Made by a program: the position numbers and the translations under genes. Source: Spirogloea muscicola (lineage: Eukaryota; Streptophyta; Zygnematophyceae; Spirogloeales; Spirogloeaceae). From it: a DNA stretch of 15,877 nucleotides. The notes below the pieces were generated by a model. It ran no database searches, was not told the DNA's origin, and saw nothing but the letters and a program-made list of their open reading frames with translations. The stretch lies in contig WELB01000027.1 in the NCBI GenBank assembly GCA_009602725.1, positions 473,183 through 489,059 on the forward strand, written 5' to 3'. Of the stretch, positions 1 to 7,584 are shown piece after piece (the stretch's first letter is position 1; every line of letters starts with the position of its first letter).

Positions 1-1
1 G

Positions 2-94
<93 letters not shown>
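2..94. repeat. 93-base C homopolymer
   Basis: Every base from 2 to 94 is C, followed by GGGGCGCG. A tract this long is seldom reliable in an assembly, so it may be a sequencing or gap-edge artefact. If real, its complement is a pure G tract. It lies 175 bases upstream of the first gene's likely start codon. Confidence 0.95.
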
Positions 95-96
<2 letters not shown>

Positions 97-269
97 GGCG
101 CGTCGCGGCCAGCCCGCAGAGGCCGCCCCCGGCAGCGCCCCCTCAGGCGGCCCGCCCCATCGCCGCGGCGCGCCCACCAGCTCCGGCCCTTCCGTCGTCC
201 CCCTTCGCCGCTTCCGAAGCCCGCTTGCGGCATTTCCACCGAGGAGCCCGGCTCCTCGTCTCGGGGGCC

Positions 270-1677
270 ATGGCCATGAGGGCCCTCCGCGCCGGCGTCC
301 TGGCCGTCCTGGCCCTCGCCGTCGCCTCCTGCTCGGCGCAGGGCCCCGCCGGCGCTCCCGCCTCCGCTCCGCTGGACATGACCGCGCCCTACGCCGTCTG
401 TGCCATCAACACCGCCACGACGCCCGTCCGCTTCGATGCCAAGTACCTGGTCCCCAGCAAGAATGTGAGGGCCGGCCCCGCCTCCTGAGCGCACTCGGAG
501 GGCACTGACGCTCAGCTTCTGATCCGCTGCCCACTTCTCACAGACGCAAGCGTCCCCTATGCCAGTCTACTTGCAAGGGAAAGGGAGTGAAGATGCAAAC
601 ATGAAAGGAGCACCCAAACTCCCTGTTCTGGCCGTCGTGGTGCAGGTCATGAAAATCCTGTGGGCGTTCAAGCCTGCTGTTGGCCAGACTGCGATGACCG
701 GGAACTGCCAGTATGTTGTGGATTCTGATTGCAACATTGTGGCCACCAGTCGTGAGTTCCCCAGGCGATCTCCGCCCAATGCTCTCCGCTGTTCCTACTC
801 TGCCTCGGCACCTCTTCCAGAGTCGAGGCAACTGCCACGACCTCCACCGAGTCAACCATTTGCAGTTCGTCCGCCTTGAGGACGCACGAGCACCTAGGCA
901 GTTGCTTACTTGCAACAGAGGGCACAGAGAGGTGGGGCCTCTACTCATCACAGGTGGCTGGCCACTGTCTGTCTGCAGCCTGCAACGTGAAGACCAATAA
1001 CAGCTGTACGCGGATGACGTGCACCTGGCCCGGCAATCCTGCAAACTGCCGCAAGGCCGACCCTAGCTGCGTGTTCCTTCCGCCCACCTGCTCCGAAGTC
1101 TCCAAGGCGGAGGGTACAAAGTGTGCCTTCACCGTGCCCATCCCGGACTTCTTGGGCATCGACTTGTCCTGCACCCTTCCTGGTGGAACTTGCTCAGGGT
1201 ATGACCTCTCCACTCTGCGAGACTTGCTCCTCGTTCAAGCAAGCAACACTGCATGGAGAGGATGATGCATGCGCGATGCCGCTCCCTCTGTGGGCCTGCC
1301 CTTATCCCCTGGCAGTGCAAAGCAGAACTTCGGCCCAGCATTCGGCAGCTTGTCCAGGTCTTGCATGACAGCTGATGTATCCGCCCTGCATCCTTTGCAG
1401 TGACGGACTGTGCATTCCAAATACAAGACCAGATGGAACAAACTGTGCTGGTTACAAGTGCAATCCTCAGGACGAGTGCTGCCCCCAGTGCGACTCTGGG
1501 CAGTGCATCAATGTGGGCCACGGTGAGGGCCTCTGCTGCGAAACGTGCACTGGCAAGAAGTGCCCTCCGCCCTACCTAGGCACAGGTGGTGCGTGCTACG
1601 ACTACTACGGCGGATTCTACTGTGCATGCACGCACGCTGGCTTCTGCGAGTACACCACCTCCCAGTGCTTCGGTTGA
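270..1677 (+). CDS. Secreted cysteine-rich protein, unknown function (4 exons)
   Basis: I do not recognise the family. The model joins exons 270-464, 544-751, 979-1198 and 1401-1677 (900 nt, 299 aa). All introns are GT-AG (465-543, 752-978, 1199-1400), the phases agree (0, 1, 2), and the frame ends at TGA 1675-1677. Residues 1-23 look like a cleaved signal peptide: Met-Ala-Met-Arg, a hydrophobic Leu/Val/Ala stretch, then Ala-Ser-Cys-Ser-Ala-Gln. About 27 cysteines lie in the C-terminal two thirds, including two Cys-Cys pairs and a Arg-Pro-Asp-Gly-Thr-Asn-Cys loop, which suggests a disulphide-rich extracellular or cell-wall protein. The start at 270 is chosen because the signal peptide begins there; an in-frame ATG at 276 would also serve. 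The start of exon 2 is uncertain: an in-frame acceptor also ends at 687, which would remove 48 residues. The conserved-looking cysteine part is exons 3 and 4. Confidence 0.6.
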
Positions 1678-2930
1678 GTGCCTCGGTCGAGAGTGGCCAG
1701 GCGATGCTCATCCTGCCACACCCTACATACACCCTTCTCAGAGCCTAAACGCTCACACATTCATAGCTTACCTGCCTGCCTATTTCAAAGTCAAAACATG
1801 CACCCGGGGCGGTGGATACTCTTAAGCATGGATTTATGCACAGGAGCTTCCCGCTTGTCAGAGGTGGAGAAGACTCCGCTGGATGGGTTCGAACTCCTCC
1901 GCCCTTCTCAGAGTAGTCGAAAAACTGAGCCCTTCCTTCCGGTGTTGTACTGACAATGCGTAGCCCGGCTCTCACTTGCAGTGTGAACAGCGCAATGCGC
2001 TGCACGCTTGTGAGCTGGGCTACGCATTGCCGGCTGATCACCAGCTGTGCAGTAGCCAGCGCGTCGTAGTTCCAATAATGTGCTTGCGCCTAGGTTGAGT
2101 TGACTCAGTTCTGCTCGACCCCACATAACCTTCACATGGAAAGGACCTGACAATCCTTTTCCTTCTCCTAAAAATCTGCTTCACTTTCACATCCACTCCT
2201 TGTACCTCCTAGTCTGCTCTGAGAAAATAAAGCATTTCAAGTATGAACAGCTTGCACACACTTCATGAAGTAGGTTCAAGCATGTATTCTACAATGCATT
2301 GATCAGATATTGCATGAAGCCAATAAAGGTAATCTGGGCGTGATATTCAGCAGCTAGGCTATGGCTGTGTGCATCTTTGTGCCTGCTATGTACACGGCAT
2401 CAAAGGCTGGTCTGGATTCCTAGTGCATGCCTGCTAATATCTACATCCACGTCATTAAGAGCCCAATGACTTTTGGCAACTCATGAGTCCATGTGGTTTG
2501 AATACATGTGCCAGTTTTTGAGAGGTCTCTCGGGTCTTGTTTGCCAGCTCCACTCCTGCAAAGCCTGGCTCTGGCTTGGACAATACAACCTCAAACGCCA
2601 ACCAGGTTTGGGTCAATTCTCACAACAGACTTACTTAGGGCTTGCTGTTTACCGAGTGGCCATCAATTTCAGCCACATAATGAGCTCAGCTTTGACAGAG
2701 CACTCGTTCTGGGGCTTCATGACTTCTTTGAGTTAACTGGTTGGTTCCACTTGATGATCGCCTTTGCCTCTACTCGCAGTGAAGAAGCGAGCATGGAAGC
2801 TAGGGACCCATTTGCTGGTACTGTTTAGATACAATGTCCTCCATTGCGCTAGCCTCCCTCAGTCCTCGTCCACTTTAGGGAGAGTGCGTCCTCTTCGGAT
2901 CCGTCTGTCTGAGGCATGTACCCCATGACA
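1678..2930. other. Intergenic region without a recognisable gene
   Basis: Apart from the hairpin at 1954-2029, I see no coding region. AATAAA hexamers occur at 2226-2231 and 2322-2327 and could serve as poly(A) signals for the upstream gene, but they are 550 or more bases past its stop and may be chance. The open frames at 2473-2828 have no start context, splice pattern or recognisable motif. Confidence 0.5.
1954..2029. repeat. Long stem-loop (inverted repeat), about 20-bp stem
   Basis: The arm 1954-1974 pairs with 2009-2029: thirteen uninterrupted Watson-Crick pairs from the base, one G-T pair, four more pairs, one mismatch and two more pairs. The outer sequence CAATGCGTAGCCC is repeated as its reverse complement. 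Inside the loop a second perfect 7-bp palindrome lies at 1988-2002 (CAGCGCA, centre A, TGCGCTG). The hairpin lies 277 bases past the stop of the upstream gene. It could be a small MITE-like repeat, a 3' UTR structure or a small-RNA precursor; the sequence alone does not decide. Confidence 0.8.
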
Positions 2931-2973
2931 GATGGTGGCCAAAGCTCTCGCTTCGCCTCAGCGACCAGGGTTG

Positions 2974-3165
2974 AGAGAAAAGCTCTTCCGCAAGATGGAA
3001 GGGAAGCTTGCCCAGAACAGGGAAGCAGCTGTTACCATTGGGGGCGAGGGCTGTGGAGAGCCATTCCACAAGACTTGACCAAGGTCCACAGGAGCCGGAA
3101 GAGAAAGTGGCTGTTGTGAAGGGGTCGAGGGCTATGAACAGGCAGCACCCAGAAAAGGATCGACG
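2974..3165 (-). repeat. Cluster of HP65 hairpin-repeat copies, degenerate
   Basis: Reverse-strand copies of the dispersed 65-nt repeat. The clearest is 3037-3092, reading on the forward strand GGGGGCGAGGGCTGTGG, then AGAGCCATTCC, then ACCAAGGTCCACAGG. Partial copies lie at about 2974-3020 (GCTCTTCCGCAAGATGGAAG) and 3117-3165 (GGGGTCGAGGGCTATGAAC). Orientation is judged from ACCTTGTCC lying before GGGCTGG on the minus strand. Confidence 0.55.
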
Positions 3166-3177
3166 AAAAGCAGGAGA

Positions 3178-3234
3178 TGGAGACGATGGCTGTGACAGGC
3201 CAGCCCAGAACACGAGTGGGCAAGGTCCAATGGG
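3178..3234 (-). repeat. HP65 hairpin repeat, good copy
   Basis: The forward strand reads ACGATGGCTGTGACAGGCC, then AGCCCAGAACACGAG, then GGCAAGGTCCAATGGG, the reverse complement of the HP65 consensus. The stem-loop is retained (GGCTG opposite CAGCC). It ends 14 bases from the retroelement terminus at 3249. Confidence 0.7.
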
Positions 3235-3248
3235 AAACCACCCTAAAA

Positions 3249-3447
3249 GAGAGAAGGCGCGCGGAGCACATGAGATGAAAGGGAGGCCAATAATTTAGGC
3301 CAATACATCGTTCAGGCAGAATCTAGTGCACGATAAAGAAGGCCATACAAAACGGAGCCTTATGCTTAGGCGCCTAAGGTAACAGGGTGACATTAGTACC
3401 CACGGGTGAGCACATGCAAATTCGATAGGCTAACTTGGGGAGCAAGA
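3249..3447 (-). mobile_element. Non-LTR retrotransposon 3' UTR and terminus
   Basis: The forward strand starts GAGAGAAGGCGCGCGG and continues through GGGAGGCCAATAA and CAATACATCGTTCAGGCAG. The same blocks occur at 9095-9180, 10836-10925 and 14336-14475, and as reverse complements at 7585-7775 and before 9085. The inner part (GTGACATTAGTACCCAC and the flanking CTAAGGTAACAG) matches 7630-7670 and 14451-14478. The element therefore lies on the minus strand with its 3' end at 3249. No ORF is visible directly upstream of it. Confidence 0.75.
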
Positions 3448-3468
3448 GCGCCGCCACGAAGTAATAGG

Positions 3469-3520
3469 TTAAGAAGGAATAAGAAGGAATGCTTCTTTTC
3501 CTTCTAAATTCCTTCTAAGG
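3469..3520. repeat. Imperfect inverted repeat with AGAAGGAAT units
   Basis: Two AAGAAGGAAT units (3471-3490) face two inverted units (TTCCTTCTAAATTCCTTCTAA, split at 3499-3519) around a short TGCTTCTT loop. Nearly the whole 52-base segment can fold on itself. It sits exactly at the border between retroelement 3' UTR and the GC-rich island. Confidence 0.65.
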
Positions 3521-4150
3521 GGACGGGGGTTGGGTTGCGGCGCTGCCGGAACCCCCTGCATGCGCACGAGATGCGCACGAATCCCCGAGCTGACAAGTGT
3601 CCCTTTATCTACTTCCCGCGTGGCTATATTTGGAAGCCTCCACGTGGTGGCAGACAAGGACGGGGGTGGATTTCGTCCGCACCGGCCAGCCCGACAGCTG
3701 GCCGCCGGGCGGGCACCTGCGGTGACGTGGCGCACCGAAGTGCGGATTTGGGCTGCGTGGTGGGTAGGGCACCGCATCCGGCCACGTGGCTGTCGGTGGG
3801 CGGCTTGTCGGCGGCCGGCCCCATGGTAGGCTGGGCGGCCGCCCGGACGGAAGGGGTGGCACCGCCACTCTGGCGGAGGGGCCCACTTCTGCCGAGGAGC
3901 TTGGTGCCCCCACGGGCGGGCGGCCGGAGGGGGCCGGCCGTCGGCTCTGGCGGCTCCGCCACATGTGGCGCCGCCGTGGGACTCCCAGTCAGGGGTTGGC
4001 CCGGTTGGGCGGGCGGAAATTTCCACCACCCCTGCCGCCGTTGGGCCGCTCCCGAGAAACGGGGGAGCGGTTTGTTTTACGCCTCCGCGAAGTGAGGGGG
4101 GCGCCTGCCGCCCGAACTCGACCCTTCTCCGCTCCGTGGCGGCCACCTGA
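3521..4150. other. GC-rich island without a recognised gene
   Basis: About 630 bases of markedly higher GC content than the flanks. Open frames exist on both strands (for example minus-strand 3469-4146, 225 codons), as expected where stop codons are rare; their translations are Pro/Arg/Ala-rich and show no motif. A perfect 8-bp stem-loop lies at about 4047-4071 (CCGCTCCC, 9-base loop, GGGAGCGG). CACGTGG boxes occur at about 3641 and 3783, which could be promoter elements. It could be a promoter or 5' UTR region, or the body of an unknown mobile element. Confidence 0.45.
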
Positions 4151-4340
4151 AGGTATGCAGCACCGCATCTACTGCCCCTCCAGTCACGTCACGAAGTGGG
4201 AGTTTGCACAGTTGTTGCTTTCTTCACCAGTCAATCTGGCCGCGCTTGCACCTACTTTCTCAAGAGCCACGGGGGTGGCTGTGGTTGACCTTCCTCCTGG
4301 CCTCTCACGGCACGCTGCCCTATCTTCTTCACATTCTCTG

Positions 4341-4377
4341 TGGCTGGCCAGCAGCCCCCGCCCCCTTTGGAAGAGCC
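4341..4377 (+). repeat. HP65 hairpin repeat, partial
   Basis: TGGCTGGCCAGCAGCCCCCG followed by CCCCCTTTGGAAGAGCC matches the right half of the HP65 consensus, including the diagnostic CCCTTTGGAAGAGC end. A much weaker copy may precede it at about 4281-4321 (TTGACCTTCC then GGCCTCTCACGGC). Confidence 0.6.
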
Positions 4378-4444
4378 TTCGTTACTACATTGTAGAACAG
4401 CTCTTCCAACAGGGGATCCTTAGTGGCCGCTTGATTCGCTGTGT

Positions 4445-4522
4445 GCTTCGGCCTCTCGCTCTGGCCAGGGGAACTGCTACCCGGACACGGTTTCTCTGGA
4501 ACTGCGACTGCTGATTGGATAG
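4445..4522 (+). pseudogene. Retrotransposon ORF C-terminus fragment (subfamily B)
   Basis: The frame starting at 4445 reads Ala-Ser-Ala-Ser-Arg-Ser-Gly-Gln-Gly-Asn-Cys-Tyr, later Leu-Glu-Leu-Arg-Leu-Leu-Ile-Gly and TAG at 4520-4522. It aligns with the end of the fragment at 5743-6045 (Arg-Gln-Gly-Ser-Cys-Tyr then Asp-Leu-Arg-Leu-Leu). A stop at about 4413 closes the frame upstream, so this is a remnant. Confidence 0.55.
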
Positions 4523-4530
4523 CAACTGCA

Positions 4531-5010
4531 GCTACTTTCACGCATCTGACCCCAAAAAACAGTACTCGGATATAGTTTCACAATCTTCATTCACCTTTCT
4601 ATACTCCAAGTGTGTTTTACACACTCGCCCTACTCACTAGCACCATCAATTGCTATTTCAACTTAGACCTCAGAAATTGCTGACCGGTTGAGACATGCAG
4701 TAGCAATTCCAGCTTTGCACGTGCATCGGCAGCTCTGGGCTTCAAAACGTGTTCACATGAAAGTGCGACATAATATCTGCAACATCTTTCCCCGTACTTG
4801 CAGGCACCGTGTATGTTGCTCCACAGTTCGGCGAACTTGCTGGGGGCCAGTTCTGGAAAGCTACACAGGCACTTCACCATTTCTGATGGATATTGAAAGG
4901 GCAAGGCCAGCATGATTGAAAGCAGTAATGGCAGCCGAAACAAAAACATTCTCTGTTTGTTGAGGAGCATGTCTTTGGAGGTTACCAGCAACATCAGCAA
5001 TGCGATAAGA
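4531..5010. other. No gene or clear repeat seen
   Basis: Average composition. Short open frames on both strands lack motifs. Its position between two retroelement 3'-end fragments makes decayed mobile-element sequence likely, but I cannot align it to the other copies. Confidence 0.4.
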
Positions 5011-5019
5011 CCAGCTTTC

Positions 5020-5043
5020 TCCTACTCGCGTTTGTTCACTAGA
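5020..5043 (+). pseudogene. Retrotransposon ORF terminal fragment
   Basis: The frame reads Ser-Tyr-Ser-Arg-Leu-Phe-Thr-Arg, close to the Ser-Asp-Leu-Arg-Leu-Phe-Thr-Arg at 5340-5363 and to the ORF end near 8857. It is followed 55 bases later by an HP65 copy, the same order as at other sites. The match is short. Confidence 0.35.
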
Positions 5044-5097
5044 GATGATCGAGTGGCCTCCGTGGAACTTGCCCAACTGAGTGGTCTGCGCTTTCTG

Positions 5098-5161
5098 GCC
5101 CCTTGACCTTGTCCATTCATTTGGGCTGGTTTTTATAGCCATCGCATCCTCTTCAAATAGC
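5098..5161 (+). repeat. HP65 hairpin repeat, full length
   Basis: GCCCCTTGACCTTGTCC, then ATTCAT, then TTGGGCTGGTTTTTATAGCC, then ATCGCATCCTCTTCAAATAGC. All four consensus blocks are present in order. The stem is weakened because CACAGCC has become TATAGCC. Confidence 0.7.
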
Positions 5162-5212
5162 CTCCGGTTCATTGACTACCCATTCCATCTTGCAGATATT
5201 GACCAAGGATTA

Positions 5213-5310
5213 TTGAGTGGCCAGCCGTTGTAGCCACATGCTTCATTCCCCGACCCAGCCCATGTTGTTTGGCCGGATTTCTACAGCCAGTGCATCCTCG
5301 TGGAAGAGCT
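5213..5310 (+). repeat. Two HP65 copies, degenerate
   Basis: The first copy, at 5213-5240, reads GAGTGGCCAGCCGTTGTAGCC. The second, at 5266-5310, reads TGTTTGGCCGGATTTCTACA followed by GCCAGTGCATCC and TCGTGGAAGAGC. Both keep the block order but have lost several consensus bases. Confidence 0.5.
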
Positions 5311-5339
5311 TCGTCTTGTTCTTTCTTGCCAATACTTGT

Positions 5340-5369
5340 TCCGACTTGCGGCTGTTTACTAGGCATTAC
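5340..5369 (+). pseudogene. Retrotransposon ORF C-terminus fragment
   Basis: The frame reads Ser-Asp-Leu-Arg-Leu-Phe-Thr-Arg-His-Tyr, matching the Ser-Asp-Leu-Tyr-Val-Leu-Thr-Arg-Gly-Tyr end at 8857, but the stop codon has been lost. An HP65 copy follows about 70 bases later (5438). Confidence 0.5.
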
Positions 5370-5437
5370 TGGAGCGGCCATCTGAGGTACTTGCCCCTCG
5401 CTTCAACTGAGTCTTTCATCCTATCGTGTACGGTTAT

Positions 5438-5500
5438 CCCTTGGATCATGTCCCCTTACTTGGGCTGCTTTTTCACCGCTTTGACCTCCTGAAATAGTAC
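5438..5500 (+). repeat. HP65 hairpin repeat, full length
   Basis: TCCCTTGGATCATGTCCCC, then TTACTTGGGCTGCTTTTTCA, then CCGCTTTGACCTCCTGAAAT. This copy keeps the left CCCTTGGA-C-TTGTCC block well, apart from one altered base in each half. Confidence 0.6.
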
Positions 5501-5586
5501 CTCTCTTTAATTAATTTTAATTTTCGGATCCGTTTCTCTCTTGTTCTGATGTTCTCTCACCGGCGTTCTTCCCTCTCCTCAGCTTA

Positions 5587-5616
5587 TCTGACTTCATATT
5601 GCGGACACGGTTCTGA
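5587..5616 (+). pseudogene. Possible retrotransposon ORF terminal fragment
   Basis: The frame reads Ser-Asp-Phe-Ile-Leu-Arg-Thr-Arg-Phe then TGA, resembling the Ser-Asp-Leu-x-x-Leu-Thr-Arg-Gly-Tyr-stop ends elsewhere. It is preceded by about 80 bases of CT-rich sequence. The match is short and could be chance. Confidence 0.35.
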
Positions 5617-5742
5617 GAGGGCCCTGTTGCCCAGACTGACAGCCCGCGTACTTAGGACCACTTGAATCCCGCTGCATGCACTTGGCTGGCTTTCCAGCCG
5701 CCCTTTATTCAGCAGCCGCAGTTTCTTTTCCTGTGCTTTGAG

Positions 5743-6045
5743 GTCGGGTCGGGGGACGAGTTCGTACCCCTGGCCGTCGGTGTGCATGGGGCTTTCGGGT
5801 CCCAGTGGCTCGACCTATTGGCCCGGCTTGCGCGACGCCCTGTGTTCCGCAGGCGAGGTGAGCAGGCTGTTTTCAACGCCGCTGGCTCTCTAGCTCAGGT
5901 TTTTCGCATGCGCCCCTTCATCTCCCAGCGGTCTATGGCTGACGCCTTGCACCTGCGTGCTGGCCGTGCTCTCGCTGCAGCCTCTGGCTTTCGTCAGGGG
6001 AGTTGCTATTCGGCAACTTATTGGTTTGATCTGCGGCTCCTATGA
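5743..6045 (+). pseudogene. Retrotransposon ORF C-terminal domain (subfamily B), 5'-truncated
   Basis: About 100 codons in one open frame ending TGA 6043-6045. They align end to end with the last 100 residues of the ORF at 7856-8857. Shared features are a Pro-Leu-Ala-Val/Ala-Ile block followed by Gly and a Leu-Leu-Ala-Arg-Leu-Ala helix, an Arg-Arg-x-Glu motif, the block Ala-Leu-His-Leu-Arg-Ala-Gly-Arg-Ala-Leu-Ala, and the terminal Asp-Leu-Arg-Leu-Leu. This is the region after the endonuclease catalytic residues, so it is only the distal end of the protein. Sequence differs enough from 7856-8857 to mark a separate subfamily. Upstream, at 5656-5720, a CTTGGCTGGCTTTCCAGCCG hairpin may be an HP65 relic from a neighbouring copy. 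The 3' UTR continues through two HP65 copies to a terminus near 6480. Confidence 0.65.
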
Positions 6046-6080
6046 CTCACTCTACCGGGCAAGCTCTGAGACAGCGCTTT

Positions 6081-6147
6081 TGACCCCTTCGGATATTATC
6101 AATATATTTCGGGCTGGCTGTTCACAGCCTTGCCCCCTTTGGAAAGC
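6081..6147 (+). repeat. HP65 hairpin repeat, full length
   Basis: TGACCCCTTCGGATATTATC, then TTTCGGGCTGGCTGTTCACA, then GCCTTGCCCCCTTTGGAAAG. The stem GGGCTG pairs with CAGCC. It lies 36 bases past the retrotransposon stop codon at 6045, which places it in that element's 3' UTR. Confidence 0.75.
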
Positions 6148-6192
6148 CACTTCAATATTTTTGAGGTCGCTTGCCAGTCCCCCTCTCCATCG

Positions 6193-6253
6193 CCTTGGAA
6201 GTGCGGATTGCTTTCGGGCTGGCTTTTCACAGCTCTCGCCCCCTTCGGAAGGC
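6193..6253 (+). repeat. HP65 hairpin repeat
   Basis: CCTTGGAAGTGCGGATTGC, then TTTCGGGCTGGCTTTTCACA, then GCTCTCGCCCCCTTCGGAAG. It follows the copy at 6081-6147 by 46 bases in the same orientation and forms the start of the tandem duplication 6225-6399. Confidence 0.7.
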
Positions 6254-6399
6254 TTTATCCTCCATCTCATCTCAATTTCATTCCACCTAAGCCCTTCTTA
6301 GGTTTTACAGCTTCTTAGGGTTTCACAGCTCTCGCCCCCTTCGGAAGGGCTTTATCCTCCATCTCATCTCAATTTCATTCCACCTAAGCCCTTCTTAGG
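6225..6399 (+). repeat. Tandem duplication, period about 96 bp
   Basis: 6225-6302 and 6321-6399 are nearly identical, the only visible difference in the shared 78 bases being one extra G in GGAAGGGC. Both begin TTTCACAGCTCTCGCCCCC and end CTAAGCCCTTCTTAGG. The near identity implies a recent duplication. Confidence 0.9.
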
Positions 6400-6427
6400 G
6401 CTTTTAATGCTCTTCTTGCATACTGTA

Positions 6428-6480
6428 TACTGGCTTGCTTTGGCCTCCCTCCCATCCCATGTACACCTTGCGCCTTCTTC
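6428..6480 (+). mobile_element. Retrotransposon 3' terminus, divergent
   Basis: ACTGGCTTGCTTTGGCCTCC followed by CTCCCATCCCATGTACACC and TTGCGCCTTCTTCTTGTC aligns with the terminal block seen intact at 9095-9180 (complement) and 7735-7775. It probably ends the subfamily B copy whose ORF remnant is 5743-6045, about 380 bases after that stop. Confidence 0.6.
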
Positions 6481-6505
6481 TTGTCTTACCGGAAGATAGA
6501 AAGGA

Positions 6506-6576
6506 ACAGCTCTTCAGATTAACGGCAGTGGCTGTGAGAGGCCACCCCAAGGGTACATACAAGGTCTGAAAGGGCC
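6506..6576 (-). repeat. HP65 hairpin repeat
   Basis: The forward strand reads AACAGCTCTTCAGATT, then GGCAGTGGCTGTGAGAGGCC, then ACAAGGTCTGAAAGGGCC. On the minus strand it follows the ORF fragment 6636-6755, repeating the order ORF end, spacer, HP65. Confidence 0.65.
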
Positions 6577-6635
6577 AGATGGCGCAAACAGCAAGATACT
6601 AGTCCTAAGAAGTCAGCAAGTGAGCCCTCAATAAA

Positions 6636-6755
6636 CTTCATTAGCAAGTGCGAGTTAGAACAATTAGAGGGCTGAAAAGCGTCGCCCTGATTGAATCCGG
6701 AGGCAGCAGCCAAAGCGCGGCCTGCACGCATGTGGACGGCAAATGCTGAGGACAA
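6636..6755 (-). pseudogene. Retrotransposon ORF C-terminus fragment (subfamily B)
   Basis: The minus-strand frame reads His-Met-Arg-Ala-Gly-Arg-Ala-Leu-Ala-Ala-Ala-Ser-Gly-Phe-Asn-Gln-Gly, nearly identical to His-Leu-Arg-Ala-Gly-Arg-Ala-Leu-Ala-Ala-Ala-Ser-Gly-Phe-Arg-Gln-Gly in 5743-6045. After this block the similarity falls away and the usual terminal Leu-Arg-Leu-Leu is not intact. Confidence 0.6.
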
Positions 6756-6796
6756 TTAAAGAGCAATACATCTACCAGCATTCCGTCTATCACTGC

Positions 6797-6839
6797 ACCC
6801 CGCCCCACCCCTTACCCCCCCTTCCCCTACTCCCCCCCC
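6797..6839 (-). other. Potential G-quadruplex tract on the minus strand
   Basis: The forward strand has six C runs of 4 to 8 (CCCCGCCCCACCCC, CCCCCCC, CCCC, CCCCCCCC) separated by 1-4 bases. The minus strand therefore meets the usual four-run G-quadruplex pattern several times over. No gene lies next to it. Confidence 0.7.
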
Positions 6840-6889
6840 GTTTTAGCCACTAACTGAGCTGCAAGGCCGTCTGCACTTTGCTGTTGGCT

Positions 6890-6941
6890 CCCCGTGGACC
6901 TTGTCTACAATCTTCGTGGGCTGGCCTTCTGAAGCCATCGA
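6890..6941 (+). repeat. HP65 hairpin repeat
   Basis: CCCCGTGGACCTTGTCTAC, then TTCGTGGGCTGGCCTTCTGA, then AGCCATCG. The left GGACCTTGTC block is well kept; the right CCCCCTTTGGA block is not seen. Confidence 0.6.
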
Positions 6942-7278
6942 ATGCAGAAGTTGAGTGAAGTGCAGTTCCTGTGAAGGTCGCAAACTGGTACAAAAGAGCC
7001 TACCTTTTTCCAGTAAGTTGGAGCTCGGACACCTGTGGGGGGTGTTAGCAAACGCGAGTCATGAGTGTGACTTTCTTGAGCAGCATCTCTCTTCCCGATG
7101 ACCTCCCCTGTCGCTGTTATGAGCCACACGGGCGATTGCGACGATGATACTCAAATAGCCATGTGCTTGCCTTGCTCCCAGCTAAACTCCTCACAGGAAG
7201 CCACACAGTCTGGCCTAGTTCTCTAGTTCTGACTTTTACGCAACCCTCAAAGCAGCCCCTACGAATCTACTCCACTAG
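6942..7278. other. No gene seen; possible ORF-end relic at 7222-7245
   Basis: No coding region or clear repeat. At 7222-7245 one frame gives Ser-Ser-Asp-Phe-Tyr-Ala-Thr-Leu, faintly like the Ser-Asp-Leu-Tyr-Val-Leu-Thr ORF end, and an HP65 copy follows about 35 bases later. That order matches other sites, but the match is weak. Confidence 0.3.
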
Positions 7279-7320
7279 TTTCGAGCTGGCCTTTGACAGC
7301 CATCGCCCTTTGGAATAGCT
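7279..7320 (+). repeat. HP65 hairpin repeat
   Basis: TTTCGAGCTGGCCTTTGACA followed by GCCATCGCCCTTTGGAATAG. The core and right blocks are retained; the left block is not evident. Confidence 0.6.
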
Positions 7321-7459
7321 TCTTTGGGCAGTTGGGGGGGGCAGCTTGGGGCACACCGGCAATCCGCAGGGATGAGCTGCGTAGTACAGAATGCTGCTCT
7401 CGCTCACTTTACAGCGCTCCCAAGCTCTGGCTAGTCATCAGCTGTGTGGTGTGGGCGTA

Positions 7460-7515
7460 CTGGATCTTGTCCTTTTGTCATTGGGCTGGCTGTTACGAGC
7501 CCCCCGCTCCCTCCC
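7460..7515 (+). repeat. HP65 hairpin repeat
   Basis: CTGGATCTTGTCCTTTTGTC, then ATTGGGCTGGCTGTTACGAG, then CCCCCCGCTCCC. It is followed by CTCCCATCTCTTGATACACA, which resembles the 3' UTR of the ORF at 7856-8857 (CCCCATCTCTTAATATACAC at 8931-8950). Confidence 0.6.
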
Positions 7516-7584
7516 ATCTCTTGATACACACATTTTTTCGGAAGAGCTCACTTCTTCTTAGTCAGGCCACTAACATCTCATAGC

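Noticed and set aside
1885-1905. GGGTTCGAACTCC, resembling a tRNA T-arm or pol III B box
   Set aside because: The bases after the loop do not pair as a T-stem, and no matching acceptor stem, D-arm or anticodon arm is found about 50-70 bases upstream.
2473-2828. Two overlapping open frames of 87 and 106 codons
   Set aside because: No recognisable domain, ordinary non-coding composition and no splice context.
3469-4146. 225-codon minus-strand open frame
   Set aside because: It lies in a GC-rich island where long frames arise by chance on both strands; the translation is low complexity with no motif.
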